Part shown: positions 52,633 to 62,734 of the stretch, piece after piece
How the letters are laid out: every line of letters begins with the position of its first letter
How positions within the stretch are numbered: position 1 is the first letter of the stretch
Source of the DNA: Kosakonia radicincitans DSM 16656
Lineage (GTDB): Bacteria; Pseudomonadota; Gammaproteobacteria; Enterobacterales; Enterobacteriaceae
Length of the DNA: 64,000 nucleotides
Assembly (NCBI RefSeq): GCF_000280495.2
Contig: NZ_CP018016.1
Coordinates: 3,658,001 to 3,722,000 of the forward strand
Direction of reading: 5' to 3'
Made by a program: the position numbers and the translations under genes
The notes under the pieces: model-generated
Database searches by the model: none
Seen by the model: only the letters and a program-made list of their open reading frames with translations
Told to the model about the DNA's origin: nothing

Positions 52633-52649
52633 AATGCAGACTACAGCAA

Positions 52650-53738
52650 TTAACCGTGGCGACGTTCGAAGTCAACCATAAAGTCGGTCAGCGCCTGTAC
52701 GCCAGCCAGCGGCATCGCGTTATAAATTGAGGCACGCATACCGCCAACGACGCGGTGGCCTTTCAGGGCGTGCAGACCCGCAGCGAACGACTCTTCAAGG
52801 AAAAGTTTGTCCAGCGCGCTATCCGCCAGTTGGAACGGAATGTTCATGCGTGAACGGTTAGACTTCGCCACATCATTGCGATAGAAGTCGCTGCGGTCGA
52901 TTACGCCATACAACAGTTCGCTTTTTTGCTGGTTGACTTTCTCCATTGCGGCGACGCCGCCCTGTTTTTTCAGCCACTTAAACACCAGCCCTGAGAGATA
53001 CCAGGCAAAAGTCGGCGGCGTGTTGAACATAGAGTCGTTATCATTCAGCACGCTGTAGTCGAGGATAGACGGACAGGCCGCATGAGCTTTGCCCAGCAGA
53101 TCTTCACGTACAATCACCAGCGTTAAACCTGCCGGACCGATATTTTTCTGTGCGCCCGCATAAATCACACCAAAACGGCTGACATCAATTTCGCGCGACA
53201 GGATGGTTGAAGAGAAATCCGCCGTTACTACCACATCACTGGCAAACGCAGGGGTTTCATCGATCGCGATACCGTCAATCGTTTCGTTCGGGCAGTAATG
53301 GAGGTAAGCCGCGTTATTGCTGAGTTGCCATTCGCTCATCGGCTTAACAGCACGCAGGCCATCAACAGTGATTTTCGCGTCAATAACGTGTGGAACGCAG
53401 TATTTTTTCGCTTCTTTGACTGCACTTGCTGCCCAGTAACCGGCATCAACATAATCAGCGGTGGTTTTATCACCCAGTAAATTGAGCGGAATGCCAGCAA
53501 ACTGACCACGACCACCGCCGTGACAGAACAGAACCTTATAGTTGGAGGGGATGTTCAGCAGATCGCGAAAGTCCTTCTCCGCCTCTTCAGCCACATGGAT
53601 AAACTCTTTACTACGATGGCTAATTTCCATCACCGAAGTGCCAAGACCTTGCCAGTCGCACAATTCCTGTTGCGCCTGTTTGAGCACATCCGCCGGTAAT
53701 ACTGCCGGGCCAGAACTAAAATTGAAGACCTGAGTCAT
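52650..53738 (-). CDS. serC: Phosphoserine aminotransferase
   Basis: SerC (362 aa) makes phosphoserine from 3-phosphohydroxypyruvate and also serves pyridoxal phosphate synthesis. It is a class V aminotransferase with the PLP lysine Lys198 in [12 protein letters not shown]. The phosphate-binding HRSKEF and CHGGGRGQF segments are conserved. It heads the serC-aroA operon. A plausible promoter (TTGCGG with a TAAAAC -10, minus strand) lies in the 162-base gap after ycaP, but I hold it weakly. Confidence 0.98.
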   Translation of the reverse strand: MTQVFNFSSGPAVLPADVLKQAQQELCDWQGLGTSVMEISHRSKEFIHVAEEAEKDFRDLLNIPSNYKVLFCHGGGRGQFAGIPLNLLGDKTTADYVDAGYWAASAVKEAKKYCVPHVIDAKITVDGLRAVKPMSEWQLSNNAAYLHYCPNETIDGIAIDETPAFASDVVVTADFSSTILSREIDVSRFGVIYAGAQKNIGPAGLTLVIVREDLLGKAHAACPSILDYSVLNDNDSMFNTPPTFAWYLSGLVFKWLKKQGGVAAMEKVNQQKSELLYGVIDRSDFYRNDVAKSNRSRMNIPFQLADSALDKLFLEESFAAGLHALKGHRVVGGMRASIYNAMPLAGVQALTDFMVDFERRHG

Positions 53739-53900
53739 TTCCCCTCACCACGCTAAAAAGCAATAAGTTATTCCTGTGACATCGGTTTTATCATTGCGCG
53801 TCACGCGCCGCAATGGGTAATAGCCGCGCGGGGGGAAATGTGCGCTCAGTCACATAGCAGAATGTTTTGTTCAGCCGAGCCGGGCCCGATAAAAAACCTG

Positions 53901-54593
53901 TTATGTCACCCGTATTGCCCTGCTGGCCTTCGACCATTCCGGATTTGCACAGCGCGGGCAGGATCGCTTTTCGCCCGCCTGTAAGGCGACAATTTTACTG
54001 CAACGTACGCAAACGTAATCGCCCGATTCAGGCACCGAGGTAAATCGTTCACTGCATCCTTCCGGCAGAATACAGAGCCCTGGTTTAACCTCGTTGTCGG
54101 GGAAGTAATAGACGCTGATTTGCCCATTGGTCTCCATAATCGCCAGCCGAATCTGCCCGAGATGTTCTATACCGTTGACGCGCAATTCCATGAAAAACTC
54201 AAATTCAGTCATGTTCTCTTCATGCAATTTTTCCCATGCCAGCTCACCATTCTCAACAATAACAACCGGTTTGCCTTCCAGCAGATCCTCCAGCTTTTCG
54301 CTGTGCGACATCAGCCACATCACCAGACGATAAAGCACTGCCAGCGTAATAAAAACCACCAGTACGGGCAGCATTGGAACGTCGTCATAAAAGGCCACAT
54401 CTCCCGCTGCCGAGCCCAGCGTCAGGATAATGAGGACTTCGAATAGCGACATTTGCCGTACGCCACGTCGGCCGGTGATCTTGAGGAATAAAAAGACTAA
54501 AACGAAGGTATAAAGGCTGCGCAGTGCCACTTCCCACAAAAAATCAAAGGGAACTTTATCCAGTGCCATGCGATGAAGGTCGAACGCTTTCAT
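53901..54593 (-). CDS. ycaP: DUF421 inner-membrane protein YcaP with zinc ribbon
   Basis: YcaP (230 aa) has about three N-terminal membrane segments (SLYTFVLVFLFLKITG, LIILTLGSAAGDVAF, VLVVFITLAVLYRLVMWL). A soluble DUF421 domain follows, then a C-terminal zinc ribbon with CVRC and CPRC. The start ATG at 54593 (MKAFDLHRMALDKV) gives the E. coli length; the open frame runs 30 codons further upstream but that part overlaps the ycaO promoter region. DUF421 proteins are linked to spore envelope and stress functions elsewhere. The role here is unknown to me. It is divergent from ycaO. Confidence 0.92.
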   Translation of the reverse strand: MKAFDLHRMALDKVPFDFLWEVALRSLYTFVLVFLFLKITGRRGVRQMSLFEVLIILTLGSAAGDVAFYDDVPMLPVLVVFITLAVLYRLVMWLMSHSEKLEDLLEGKPVVIVENGELAWEKLHEENMTEFEFFMELRVNGIEHLGQIRLAIMETNGQISVYYFPDNEVKPGLCILPEGCSERFTSVPESGDYVCVRCSKIVALQAGEKRSCPRCANPEWSKASRAIRVT

Positions 54594-54731
54594 TTTTCCA
54601 TCCGTGAACAGTCGGGTACTCTCCCTAAGCATAGACTGCTGCTTTATTTTCGCCGGGCAGACGCGGAAGATGGCGCCAGTCACGCAAAACCCGTATCATT
54701 GCGCGCTTTACGTACGAAAAAAGTGACCGCC

Positions 54732-56492
54732 ATGACTCAAACATTTATTCCCGGCAAAGACGCCGCACTGGAAGACTCCATCGCCCGCTTCCAGCAAAAG
54801 CTCACTGACCTCGGTTTTCACATTGAAGAGGCCTCATGGCTGAATCCGGTGCCGAACGTCTGGTCTGTGCATATTCGCGATAAAGAGTGTGCGTTGTGCT
54901 TCACCAACGGTAAAGGCGCAACGAAAAAGGCTGCGCTTGCCTCTGCGCTGGGCGAGTACTTCGAGCGTCTTTCTACCAACTACTTCTTCGCTGACTTCTG
55001 GCTGGGTGATGCCATTGCGCAAGGCCCGTTCGTTCACTACCCGAACGAAAAGTGGTTCACGCTGCCGGAAGATGACTCGCTACCCGAGGGGATCCTCGAT
55101 ACTCGTCTGCGCGCGTTCTACGATCCACAGAACGAATTGGCCGCCGGGATGTTGGTCGATCTGCAATCCGGGAATGATGAGCGTGGTATCTGCGCCCTGC
55201 CGTTTACCCGCCAGTCTGATGAGCAGACGGTCTATATTCCGATGAACATCGTCGGCAATCTGTATGTTTCCAATGGTATGTCTGCCGGTAACACCCGCAA
55301 CGAAGCCCGCGTACAGGGTCTGTCTGAAGTGTTCGAACGCCATATCAAAAACCGTATCATCGCAGAGAGCATCAGCCTGCCGGAAATCCCACAGGAAGTG
55401 CTGGCCCGCTATCCTGGTGTGGAGGAAGCCATTGCTAAACTGGAAGCCGAAGGGTTCCCGATTTTTGCCTATGATGGCTCGCTGGGCGGAAAATATCCGG
55501 TGATCTGCGTCGTGCTGTTTAATCCGGCGAATGGCACCTGCTTTGCCTCCTTTGGAGCACACCCAGATTTTGGCGTTGCGCTGGAACGTACAGTCACCGA
55601 GCTGTTGCAGGGGCGCGGTCTGAAAGATCTCGATGTCTTTACCCCGCCGACCTTTGATGACGAAGAAGTGGCTGAACACGCTAACCTCGAAACTCACTTT
55701 ATCGATTCCAGCGGTTTGATCTCCTGGGATCTGTTTAAGCAAGATGCGGATTATCCGTTCGTTGACTGGAGCTTCGCAGGGACCACCGAAGAAGAGTTCG
55801 CCACGCTGATGGCTATCTTCAATGCGGAAGATAAAGAGGTCTATATCGCCGATTACGAGCACCTTGGCGTGTACGCCTGCCGTATTCTGGTGCCGGGCAT
55901 GTCCGATATTTATCCGGCAGAAGATCTGTGGCTGGCGAATAACACCATGGGCAGCCATCTGCGCGAAACTATCCTGTCACTACCAGGCAGCGAGTGGGAG
56001 AAAGAGGAGTACCTCAACCTTATCGCCCAACTGGACGATGAAGGTCACGATGATTTTACCCGCGTTCGTGAGTTGCTGGGTCTGGCGACCGGTAAAGACA
56101 ATGGCTGGTACACCCTGCGCGTTGGCGAGTTAAAAGCGATGCTGGCGCTGGCTGGCGGCGATCTGGATCAGGCGCTGGCCTGGACCGAATGGACCATGGA
56201 ATTCAACGCGTCCATCTTCAGCGCGGAGCGCGCCAACTACTACCGCTGCCTGCAAACGCTACTGCTGCTGGCGCAGGAAGAGGATCGCGAGCCGCTGCAA
56301 TATCTGAATGCATTCGTACGCATGTACGGCGCGCAGGCAGTTGAAGCAGCCAGCGCCGCGTTGAGCGGTGAAGCGCCGTTCTATGACCTGCAACCGGCAG
56401 ACGGTACCCTGCAGGCGTTCCCGGCACATCAGTCTCTGTTAGCGGCTTACGAAAAGTTGCAACGCGCCAAAACGGCATTCTGGGCGAAATAA
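54732..56492 (+). CDS. ycaO: YcaO-domain protein (ribosomal S12 methylthiolation factor)
   Basis: YcaO (586 aa, E. coli length) is the founding member of the YcaO family, whose relatives use ATP to activate amide bonds in azoline peptides. The E. coli protein assists RimO in methylthiolation of ribosomal protein S12, without a known peptide substrate. ATP-site segments are seen at GKGATKKAALASALGEYFER (about residues 62-81) and NEARVQGLSEVFERHIKNR (about 190-208). A helical TPR-like C-terminus (about 440-586) ends in AFWAK, without the Pro-rich end of cyclodehydratases. I use ATG at 54732; the frame is open back to 54573 without conservation. It lies just before focA. Confidence 0.93.
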   Translation: MTQTFIPGKDAALEDSIARFQQKLTDLGFHIEEASWLNPVPNVWSVHIRDKECALCFTNGKGATKKAALASALGEYFERLSTNYFFADFWLGDAIAQGPFVHYPNEKWFTLPEDDSLPEGILDTRLRAFYDPQNELAAGMLVDLQSGNDERGICALPFTRQSDEQTVYIPMNIVGNLYVSNGMSAGNTRNEARVQGLSEVFERHIKNRIIAESISLPEIPQEVLARYPGVEEAIAKLEAEGFPIFAYDGSLGGKYPVICVVLFNPANGTCFASFGAHPDFGVALERTVTELLQGRGLKDLDVFTPPTFDDEEVAEHANLETHFIDSSGLISWDLFKQDADYPFVDWSFAGTTEEEFATLMAIFNAEDKEVYIADYEHLGVYACRILVPGMSDIYPAEDLWLANNTMGSHLRETILSLPGSEWEKEEYLNLIAQLDDEGHDDFTRVRELLGLATGKDNGWYTLRVGELKAMLALAGGDLDQALAWTEWTMEFNASIFSAERANYYRCLQTLLLLAQEEDREPLQYLNAFVRMYGAQAVEAASAALSGEAPFYDLQPADGTLQAFPAHQSLLAAYEKLQRAKTAFWAK

Positions 56493-56545
56493 CGACAAGT
56501 AGCACGACAATATGTAGGCTTCATAGCAGGTCTACGCTATATTAC

Positions 56546-56569
56546 GGGGCAATTTTATTGCCCCTTTTT
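56546..56569 (+). terminator. ycaO intrinsic terminator
   Basis: Stem GGGGCAA / TTGCCCC with a five-base AT loop and TTTTT after it. Confidence 0.88.
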
Positions 56570-56897
56570 ATTTATATTTTTTCAATGTCAGTCAGTTGTA
56601 ATAATTAAGTTAAATATGGGTAAATAGTATTATTACTTGCGAACTAATATTGTTACTTCTAATGGCAACTACCCCATTTTAATTAACGATTTTTCGGAGG
56701 CTTCATAAAAATACTCAACTCATTTTATAACTTTTAAACTTTATTTTTATTTATATAATCAACAAGTTAATCCGCATTCGTAGAAAAACCACGCTCTTTG
56801 CGGTCCTATAAGCCAGGCGAGATATGATCCATATCAAATTCTCTTCTATAATGCTTTGTTAGTATCTCGTCGCCGACTTAATAAAGAGAGAGTTAGT
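56570..56897 (+). promoter_or_regulatory. AT-rich focA-pflB promoter region with FNR box
   Basis: This 328-base region between the ycaO terminator and focA is very AT-rich upstream, as in E. coli, where ArcA, IHF and several promoters act. A near-perfect FNR box, ATGATCCATATCAA, lies at 56824-56837. A TAGTAT hexamer at 56860-56865 puts the box centre near -41 of a class II FNR promoter. A TATAAT at 56847-56852 is a second candidate -10. Confidence 0.75.
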
Positions 56898-57755
56898 GTG
56901 AAAGCTGACAACCCTTTTGATCTTATCCTTCCAGCCGAAATGGCCAAAGTTGCCGAAGAAGCTGGCGTCTATAAAGCGACTAAACATCCGCTGAAGACTT
57001 TCTACCTGGCTATCACCGCAGGTGTGTTCATCTCTATTGCTTTTGTTTTCTATATCACCGCCACCACCGGCACAGCGGCAATGCCCTACGGTATTGCTAA
57101 ACTGATTGGGGGTATCTGTTTCTCCCTGGGGTTGATCCTCTGCATTATCTGCGGTGCGGATCTTTTTACCTCGACTGTGCTGATTGTCGTGGCGAAAGCC
57201 AGTGGGCGTATCACTTGGGGGCAACTGGCCCGTAACTGGATTAACGTCTACTTCGGTAACCTGGTAGGTGCGCTGCTGTTTGTCCTGCTAATGTGGTTGT
57301 CTGGCGAATATATGGTCGCCAATGGTGGCTGGGGCTTAAACGTCCTGCAGACCGCAGACCATAAAGTGCATCACACTTTCATCGAAGCTGTTGCACTGGG
57401 TATTCTGGCCAACCTGATGGTTTGTATGGCCGTGTGGATGAGTTATTCCGGTCGCAGCCTGATGGATAAAGCGATGATTATGGTGCTGCCGGTAGCGATG
57501 TTTGTCGCCAGCGGTTTTGAGCACAGTATCGCAAACATGTTTATGATTCCGATGGGTATCGTAATCCGTAACTTTGCTAGCCCGGAGTTCTGGAGCGCAG
57601 TTGGTTCCAGCCCGGAAAGTTTTTCTCATCTGACTATTACGAATTTCATCATCGATAACCTTATTCCGGTAACAATCGGGAATATCATAGGTGGTGGGTT
57701 ATTAGTCGGGTTGACATACTGGGTCATTTATCTGCGTGGCAACGATCATCATTAA
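56898..57755 (+). CDS. focA: Formate channel FocA
   Basis: FocA (285 aa) is a pentameric aquaporin-like formate/formic acid channel of the inner membrane. Six membrane segments with the broken-helix signatures ICGADLFTSTVLIV and YFGNLVGALLFVLLMWLSG are visible. The conserved His sits in KVHHTFIEA. The start is GTG at 56898 after AGAGAG, giving the E. coli N-terminus MKADNPFDLILPAEM; an ATG 42 bases upstream is not conserved. It leads pflB by 51 bases in one anaerobic operon. Confidence 0.97.
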   Translation: MKADNPFDLILPAEMAKVAEEAGVYKATKHPLKTFYLAITAGVFISIAFVFYITATTGTAAMPYGIAKLIGGICFSLGLILCIICGADLFTSTVLIVVAKASGRITWGQLARNWINVYFGNLVGALLFVLLMWLSGEYMVANGGWGLNVLQTADHKVHHTFIEAVALGILANLMVCMAVWMSYSGRSLMDKAMIMVLPVAMFVASGFEHSIANMFMIPMGIVIRNFASPEFWSAVGSSPESFSHLTITNFIIDNLIPVTIGNIIGGGLLVGLTYWVIYLRGNDHH

Positions 57756-57806
57756 TGGTTGTTTCAGGCAGTAAATAAAAAATCCACTTAAGAAGGTAGG
57801 TGTTAC

Positions 57807-60089
57807 ATGTCCGAGCTTAATGAAAAATTAGCCACAGCCTGGGAAGGTTTTGCGAAAGGTGACTGGCAGAAAGAAGTCAACGTACGTGACTTTATCCAGA
57901 AAAACTACACCCCATATGAAGGCGACGAGTCCTTCCTGGCTGGCGCTACTGACGCGACCACCGCCCTGTGGGACAAAGTCATGGAAGGGGTTAAACTGGA
58001 AAACCGCACTCATGCGCCAGTTGATTTTGACACCTCTGTTGCTTCCACCATTACTTCTCACGACGCTGGCTACATCAACAAAGCGCTTGAGAAAATCGTT
58101 GGTCTGCAAACTGAAGCTCCGCTGAAACGCGCTATCATCCCGTTTGGCGGCATCAAAATGGTTGAAGGTTCCTGCAAAGCGTACAATCGCGAACTGGACC
58201 CGATGCTGAAAAAAATCTTCACCGAATACCGTAAAACCCATAACCAGGGTGTATTCGATGTTTACACCAAAGACATTCTGAACTGCCGTAAATCCGGTGT
58301 TCTGACTGGTCTGCCGGATGCTTACGGCCGTGGTCGTATCATCGGTGACTACCGTCGCGTTGCGCTGTACGGTATCGACTTCCTGATGAAAGACAAATAC
58401 GCTCAGTTCCTGTCTCTGCAATCCGATCTGGAAAACGGCGTAAATCTGGAAGCGACTATCCGTCTGCGTGAAGAAATCGCTGAACAGCACCGCGCGCTGG
58501 GTCAGATCAAAGAGATGGCGGCTAAATACGGCTGCGATATCTCCGGTCCGGCAACTAACGCTCAGGAAGCAATCCAGTGGACCTACTTCGGTTACCTGGC
58601 TGCGGTTAAATCTCAGAACGGCGCTGCAATGTCCTTCGGTCGCGTATCCACCTTCCTGGATGCTTACATCGAACGTGACCTGAAAGCAGGCAAAATCACT
58701 GAAAAAGACGCTCAGGAAATGATTGACCACCTGGTCATGAAACTGCGTATGGTTCGCTTCCTGCGTACTCCTGAGTATGATGAACTGTTCTCCGGTGACC
58801 CGATTTGGGCAACTGAATCTATCGGTGGTATGGGCGTTGATGGCCGTACTCTGGTTACCAAAAACAGCTTCCGTTTCCTGAACACCCTGTACACCATGGG
58901 CCCGTCTCCGGAACCGAACATCACCGTTCTGTGGTCTGAAAAACTGCCGCTGAACTTCAAAAAATTCGCTGCGAAAGTCTCCATCGACACCTCTTCTCTG
59001 CAGTACGAGAACGATGACCTGATGCGTCCTGACTTCAACAACGACGACTATGCGATTGCTTGCTGCGTAAGCCCGATGGTTGTGGGTAAACAAATGCAGT
59101 TCTTCGGTGCTCGCGCTAACCTCGCGAAAACCATGCTGTACGCAATCAACGGCGGCGTTGATGAAAAACTGAAAATGCAGGTTGGTCCGAAATCTGAGCC
59201 TATCAAAGGCGACTTGTTGAAATTCGACGAAGTCATGGAACGCATGGATCACTTCATGGACTGGCTGGCTAAACAGTATGTCACCGCACTGAACGTTATC
59301 CACTACATGCACGACAAGTACAGCTACGAAGCCTCTCTGATGGCGCTGCACGATCGTGACGTAATTCGCACCATGGCATGTGGTATCGCCGGTCTGTCCG
59401 TTGCTGCTGACTCCCTGTCTGCTATCAAATATGCGAAAGTTAAACCGATTCGTGACGAAGACGGTCTGGCAATCGACTTCGAAATCGAAGGCGAATACCC
59501 GCAGTTTGGTAACAACGATGCTCGCGTCGATGATCTGGCAGTTGACCTGGTAGAACGTTTCATGAAGAAAATTCAGAAACTGACTACTTACCGCAACGCT
59601 ATCCCGACTCAGTCTGTTCTGACCATCACCTCTAACGTTGTGTATGGTAAGAAAACCGGTAACACCCCGGATGGCCGTCGCGCTGGCGCTCCGTTCGGAC
59701 CAGGTGCTAACCCGATGCACGGTCGTGACCAGAAAGGTGCTGTTGCCTCTCTGACTTCCGTTGCTAAACTGCCGTTCGCTTACGCTAAAGATGGTATTTC
59801 TTACACCTTCTCTATCGTTCCGAATGCGCTGGGTAAAGACGACGAAGTGCGTAAAACCAACCTCGCGGGTCTGATGGACGGTTACTTCCATCACGAAGCG
59901 TCCATCGAAGGTGGTCAGCACCTGAACGTGAACGTGATGAACCGTGAAATGCTGCTCGACGCGATGGAAAACCCGGAAAAATATCCGCAGCTGACCATCC
60001 GTGTTTCAGGTTACGCAGTACGCTTCAACTCCCTGACTAAAGAACAGCAGCAGGACGTTATTACTCGTACCTTCACTCAAACCATGTAA
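57807..60089 (+). CDS. pflB: Pyruvate formate-lyase I
   Basis: PflB (760 aa) splits pyruvate with CoA to acetyl-CoA and formate in anaerobic growth, by a glycyl radical. The catalytic cysteine pair is in [14 protein letters not shown] (Cys419-Cys420 counting Met1). The radical glycine is Gly735 in [10 protein letters not shown], 26 residues from the end. Codon bias is very strong. A good ribosome binding site (AAGGTAGG) precedes the ATG. An ERIC repeat lies between the stop codon and the terminator, so it is part of the pflB mRNA 3' end. Confidence 0.99.
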   Translation: MSELNEKLATAWEGFAKGDWQKEVNVRDFIQKNYTPYEGDESFLAGATDATTALWDKVMEGVKLENRTHAPVDFDTSVASTITSHDAGYINKALEKIVGLQTEAPLKRAIIPFGGIKMVEGSCKAYNRELDPMLKKIFTEYRKTHNQGVFDVYTKDILNCRKSGVLTGLPDAYGRGRIIGDYRRVALYGIDFLMKDKYAQFLSLQSDLENGVNLEATIRLREEIAEQHRALGQIKEMAAKYGCDISGPATNAQEAIQWTYFGYLAAVKSQNGAAMSFGRVSTFLDAYIERDLKAGKITEKDAQEMIDHLVMKLRMVRFLRTPEYDELFSGDPIWATESIGGMGVDGRTLVTKNSFRFLNTLYTMGPSPEPNITVLWSEKLPLNFKKFAAKVSIDTSSLQYENDDLMRPDFNNDDYAIACCVSPMVVGKQMQFFGARANLAKTMLYAINGGVDEKLKMQVGPKSEPIKGDLLKFDEVMERMDHFMDWLAKQYVTALNVIHYMHDKYSYEASLMALHDRDVIRTMACGIAGLSVAADSLSAIKYAKVKPIRDEDGLAIDFEIEGEYPQFGNNDARVDDLAVDLVERFMKKIQKLTTYRNAIPTQSVLTITSNVVYGKKTGNTPDGRRAGAPFGPGANPMHGRDQKGAVASLTSVAKLPFAYAKDGISYTFSIVPNALGKDDEVRKTNLAGLMDGYFHHEASIEGGQHLNVNVMNREMLLDAMENPEKYPQLTIRVSGYAVRFNSLTKEQQQDVITRTFTQTM

Positions 60090-60104
60090 TGGTGCTACCC
60101 AAGA

Positions 60105-60222
60105 GTTTTCGGGCTGCATTGAGGCCGGTAAGAGAGCGAATCCCGATGAGCTTACTGAAGTCAAGTGAGTTGGGTGAGTGAAAACAGCCAGCAAAGATAC
60201 AGCTTGAAAGACGAAGGGTATT
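60105..60222. repeat. ERIC (IRU) element in the pflB 3' untranslated region
   Basis: About 118 bases match the enterobacterial repetitive intergenic consensus. Matching stretches include GGTAAGAGAGCGAATCCC, the central palindrome with GAGCTTACT, GTGAGTTGGGTGAGTGAAA, and the end CAGCTTGAAAGACGAAGGGT. It is slightly shorter than the roughly 127-base consensus. It lies entirely between the pflB stop and its terminator and would be transcribed. Confidence 0.88.
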
Positions 60223-60253
60223 GACTGAAATCGCAAAGTAAAAAGCGTACAAT

Positions 60254-60281
60254 AAAGGCTCCACGTAAGTGGGGCCTTTTT
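60254..60281 (+). terminator. pflB intrinsic terminator
   Basis: Stem AAAGGCTCCAC / GTGGGGCCTTT with one G-T pair and a T-run. pflA therefore probably also has its own promoter in the 127 bases that follow. Confidence 0.88.
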
Positions 60282-60407
60282 AATACTCAAGTCCGCTTTG
60301 TCAGACGTCTATACTTGCTGGATATCTGACAAAACAGACTTAGCGCAAAAGGAAATAAATTGCGCAGACACAGGCCCGGATGGGCCGCATCTGGAGAAAA
60401 CACCGCA

Positions 60408-61148
60408 ATGTCAGTTATTGGTCGCATCCACTCTTTCGAATCCTGTGGCACGGTCGACGGCCCGGGCATCCGCTTCATTACTTTCTTCCAGGGCTGCCTG
60501 ATGCGCTGCCTCTATTGTCATAACCGCGATACCTGGGATACACACGGTGGTAAAGAGATCACGGTTGAAGATCTGATGAGCGACGTGGTGACTTATCGTC
60601 ACTTTATGAACGCATCCGGCGGTGGCGTAACCGCGTCCGGCGGTGAGGCTATCCTGCAAGCGGAGTTTGTCCGCGACTGGTTCCGCGCTTGTAAAAAAGA
60701 AGGGATTCATACCTGCCTCGATACCAACGGCTTTGTGCGCCGCTACGATCCGGTGATTGATGAACTTCTGGAAGTTACCGACCTGGTCATGCTCGATTTG
60801 AAACAGATGAACGATGAGATTCACCAGAATCTGGTCGGCGTTTCTAACCACCGTACGCTGGAGTTTGCCCAGTACCTTGCGAAGAAAAATATTAAGGTCT
60901 GGATCCGCTACGTGGTCGTTCCGGGCTGGTCAGACGATGACGACTCCGCGCACCGCCTCGGTGAATTTACCCGTGATATGGGCAACGTCGAGAAAATAGA
61001 ACTGTTGCCTTACCATGAGCTGGGTAAACACAAATGGGTCGCCATGGGCGAAGAGTACAAGCTTGATGGCGTCCATCCACCGAAAAAAGAGACCATGGAA
61101 CGTGTCAAAGGCATTCTGGAGCAGTACGGCCATAAAGTGATGTACTGA
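60408..61148 (+). CDS. pflA: Pyruvate formate-lyase activating enzyme
   Basis: PflA (246 aa) is a radical-SAM enzyme that installs the glycyl radical on PflB. The 4Fe-4S cluster motif CxxxCxxC is CLMRCLYC near residue 30. SAM-binding elements include [11 protein letters not shown] and [13 protein letters not shown] at 60408 ([14 protein letters not shown]) is the family start; an open extension back to 60360 is not conserved. It is separated from pflB by an ERIC element and terminator and is followed by a two-way terminator. Confidence 0.98.
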   Translation: MSVIGRIHSFESCGTVDGPGIRFITFFQGCLMRCLYCHNRDTWDTHGGKEITVEDLMSDVVTYRHFMNASGGGVTASGGEAILQAEFVRDWFRACKKEGIHTCLDTNGFVRRYDPVIDELLEVTDLVMLDLKQMNDEIHQNLVGVSNHRTLEFAQYLAKKNIKVWIRYVVVPGWSDDDDSAHRLGEFTRDMGNVEKIELLPYHELGKHKWVAMGEEYKLDGVHPPKKETMERVKGILEQYGHKVMY

Positions 61149-61162
61149 GCCGCAGTAAAAGC

Positions 61163-61196
61163 AAAAAAGCCACAACACCTCGTTGTGGCTTTTTTA
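61163..61196. terminator. Bidirectional terminator between pflA and ycaD
   Basis: Stem AAAAAAGCCACAAC / GTTGTGGCTTTTTT gives a T-run on both strands, so it serves both convergent genes. Confidence 0.92.
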
Positions 61197-61223
61197 TGCC
61201 GGGTTGTTTCTCCGCCGATGCAC

Positions 61224-62372
61224 TCAGGCGTGCGCAACCGGAGTAGGATGGTGCCCTGCTTTACGCATCAGCATCACCAGATAGATAAACGATACGCCCG
61301 CAATCATGATAAACAACAGACTGTCTGAATAGCTTTGCATCAGCATCGCCGTCAGCGTCGGGCCCAGAAGGCTGCCAATGGTGTAGCTCAACAGCAGAGC
61401 CTGATTCATGGCTACCAACTGATGGTGTTCCACTTTCTCACACGCCCACGCCATTGCCACCGGGTAAAGAGTAAAACCAGCCGTTCCCAACACAAACAGC
61501 GCCGGCGCCATCGCCGCATTACTCAGCATTCCCATACAGCCGATGATCACAACAAAGACCTGCACACGCAGTACAAGCAACCGGCCAAAACGATCGGCCA
61601 GACGGCCAACGGGCCACTGTCCGATAATGCCTGAGCTCACCATGAGCGCCATCCAGAAACCGATGCCGGAATCACTGATCCCCTGATGTGAAAGATAGAG
61701 CGGCATCAGACCATACAACGAGCCGAGAATAATCCCGGAGATAATGCAACCATTTACCCCCAGGCGCGCCTGGCGAAGGCGCAACATCGGCCATACTGAA
61801 GTCGCGGCTTGCTCCTCGCTCTGTTGATTAACAATACGGGTAAACAGCAGCGGCAGGATCGCCGCCAGCACCAGCCCTGTCATCAAAGGCAGTACGCTCA
61901 TCAGATCCGTCGGCAATTTGCTGACAATCACCTGACCCAGCACGGTGCCTACATAATAAACCATCATGTAAGCTGCCAGCAGGCGGCCACGGTTACGGGA
62001 GGTGCCACTGCACATTAATGCGCTTTCCACCACCACCCAAATCATTGCGCAGCCCACACCGGCAATGAAACGCCAAATCATCCAGCTCCAGAAGCCCACC
62101 ATCAGCCCCAGCCCAACGCAGCCAGCAGCGAAAATCAGCGAGGCAATGTAATAGCTGCGGTTAAAACCCAGGCGGCGGATAAGACGCCCGGTCAATAAAG
62201 TGCCGAGTAAATTACCGGTAAAATAAGACGAACCCACCATACCGACCTGCCAGGTGGGTAAGTTTTCGTGGGCAAGCCAGAGCGGCACGAGCGTATTCAG
62301 CGTCGCGATCGCCAGCGTCAACAGCATCAGGCCGCAGAGCAATAACAGCACCGGCCGGGTATAGGTGGACAT
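61224..62372 (-). CDS. ycaD: Major facilitator transporter YcaD
   Basis: YcaD (382 aa, E. coli length) is a 12-helix MFS permease of the inner membrane. The MFS motif-A-like loops are [13 protein letters not shown] after helix 2 and [13 protein letters not shown] after helix 8. The first helix is [19 protein letters not shown]. The substrate is unknown. Here it lies directly between pflA and serS; in E. coli dmsABC, ycaC and other genes interrupt this stretch. Confidence 0.94.
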   Translation of the reverse strand: MSTYTRPVLLLLCGLMLLTLAIATLNTLVPLWLAHENLPTWQVGMVGSSYFTGNLLGTLLTGRLIRRLGFNRSYYIASLIFAAGCVGLGLMVGFWSWMIWRFIAGVGCAMIWVVVESALMCSGTSRNRGRLLAAYMMVYYVGTVLGQVIVSKLPTDLMSVLPLMTGLVLAAILPLLFTRIVNQQSEEQAATSVWPMLRLRQARLGVNGCIISGIILGSLYGLMPLYLSHQGISDSGIGFWMALMVSSGIIGQWPVGRLADRFGRLLVLRVQVFVVIIGCMGMLSNAAMAPALFVLGTAGFTLYPVAMAWACEKVEHHQLVAMNQALLLSYTIGSLLGPTLTAMLMQSYSDSLLFIMIAGVSFIYLVMLMRKAGHHPTPVAHA

Positions 62373-62690
62373 GGATTCAAACCGTGAGGAAGTTCAGATT
62401 GCGTGCGCATCATGCCATTGGCAAAAGCAAAGTCAATCCACAGAATTAGCGGGCTGACATGAATTGCGCCTTGTCGATTTGAAAAACTTATCCCGCATCA
62501 ATTCAAGATACTTCAGGTAATATTCATCTGATTGTTTTTATTGTACTAAGCCACAGAAGCAGTAAAGAGATCAGTAGAAAAATTTCATGGTAGAAAACCA
62601 CATTTCACCCGGCCGGCCCGGGAGTAATTAGCAGGTCCGCATATATCATAGAAAAACTGGTTAATGGAGGATTACTCAGCAACGGGACAT
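62373..62690. other. Gene-free stretch between serS and ycaD
   Basis: About 320 bases with no convincing reading frame, repeat or RNA. It must hold the ycaD promoter (minus strand), but I cannot place it. A short GC-rich patch (about 62611-62624, CCGGCCGGCCCGGG) stands out in an AT-rich setting. This is where dmsABC-ycaC would sit in E. coli. Confidence 0.6.
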
Positions 62691-62715
62691 AAAAAAAGCG
62701 CCAACAGGCGCTTTT
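62691..62715 (-). terminator. serS intrinsic terminator
   Basis: Stem AAAAGCGCC / GGCGCTTTT with an AACA loop and seven Ts on the minus strand. Confidence 0.92.
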
Positions 62716-62734
62716 CAGGAACACTAAAGAAGTA

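Noticed and set aside
57828..59921. Long open frame (697 codons) antisense to pflB
   Set aside because: It mirrors the extreme codon bias of pflB. The translation is low-complexity F/Q/V-rich with no known fold, and there is no ribosome binding site.
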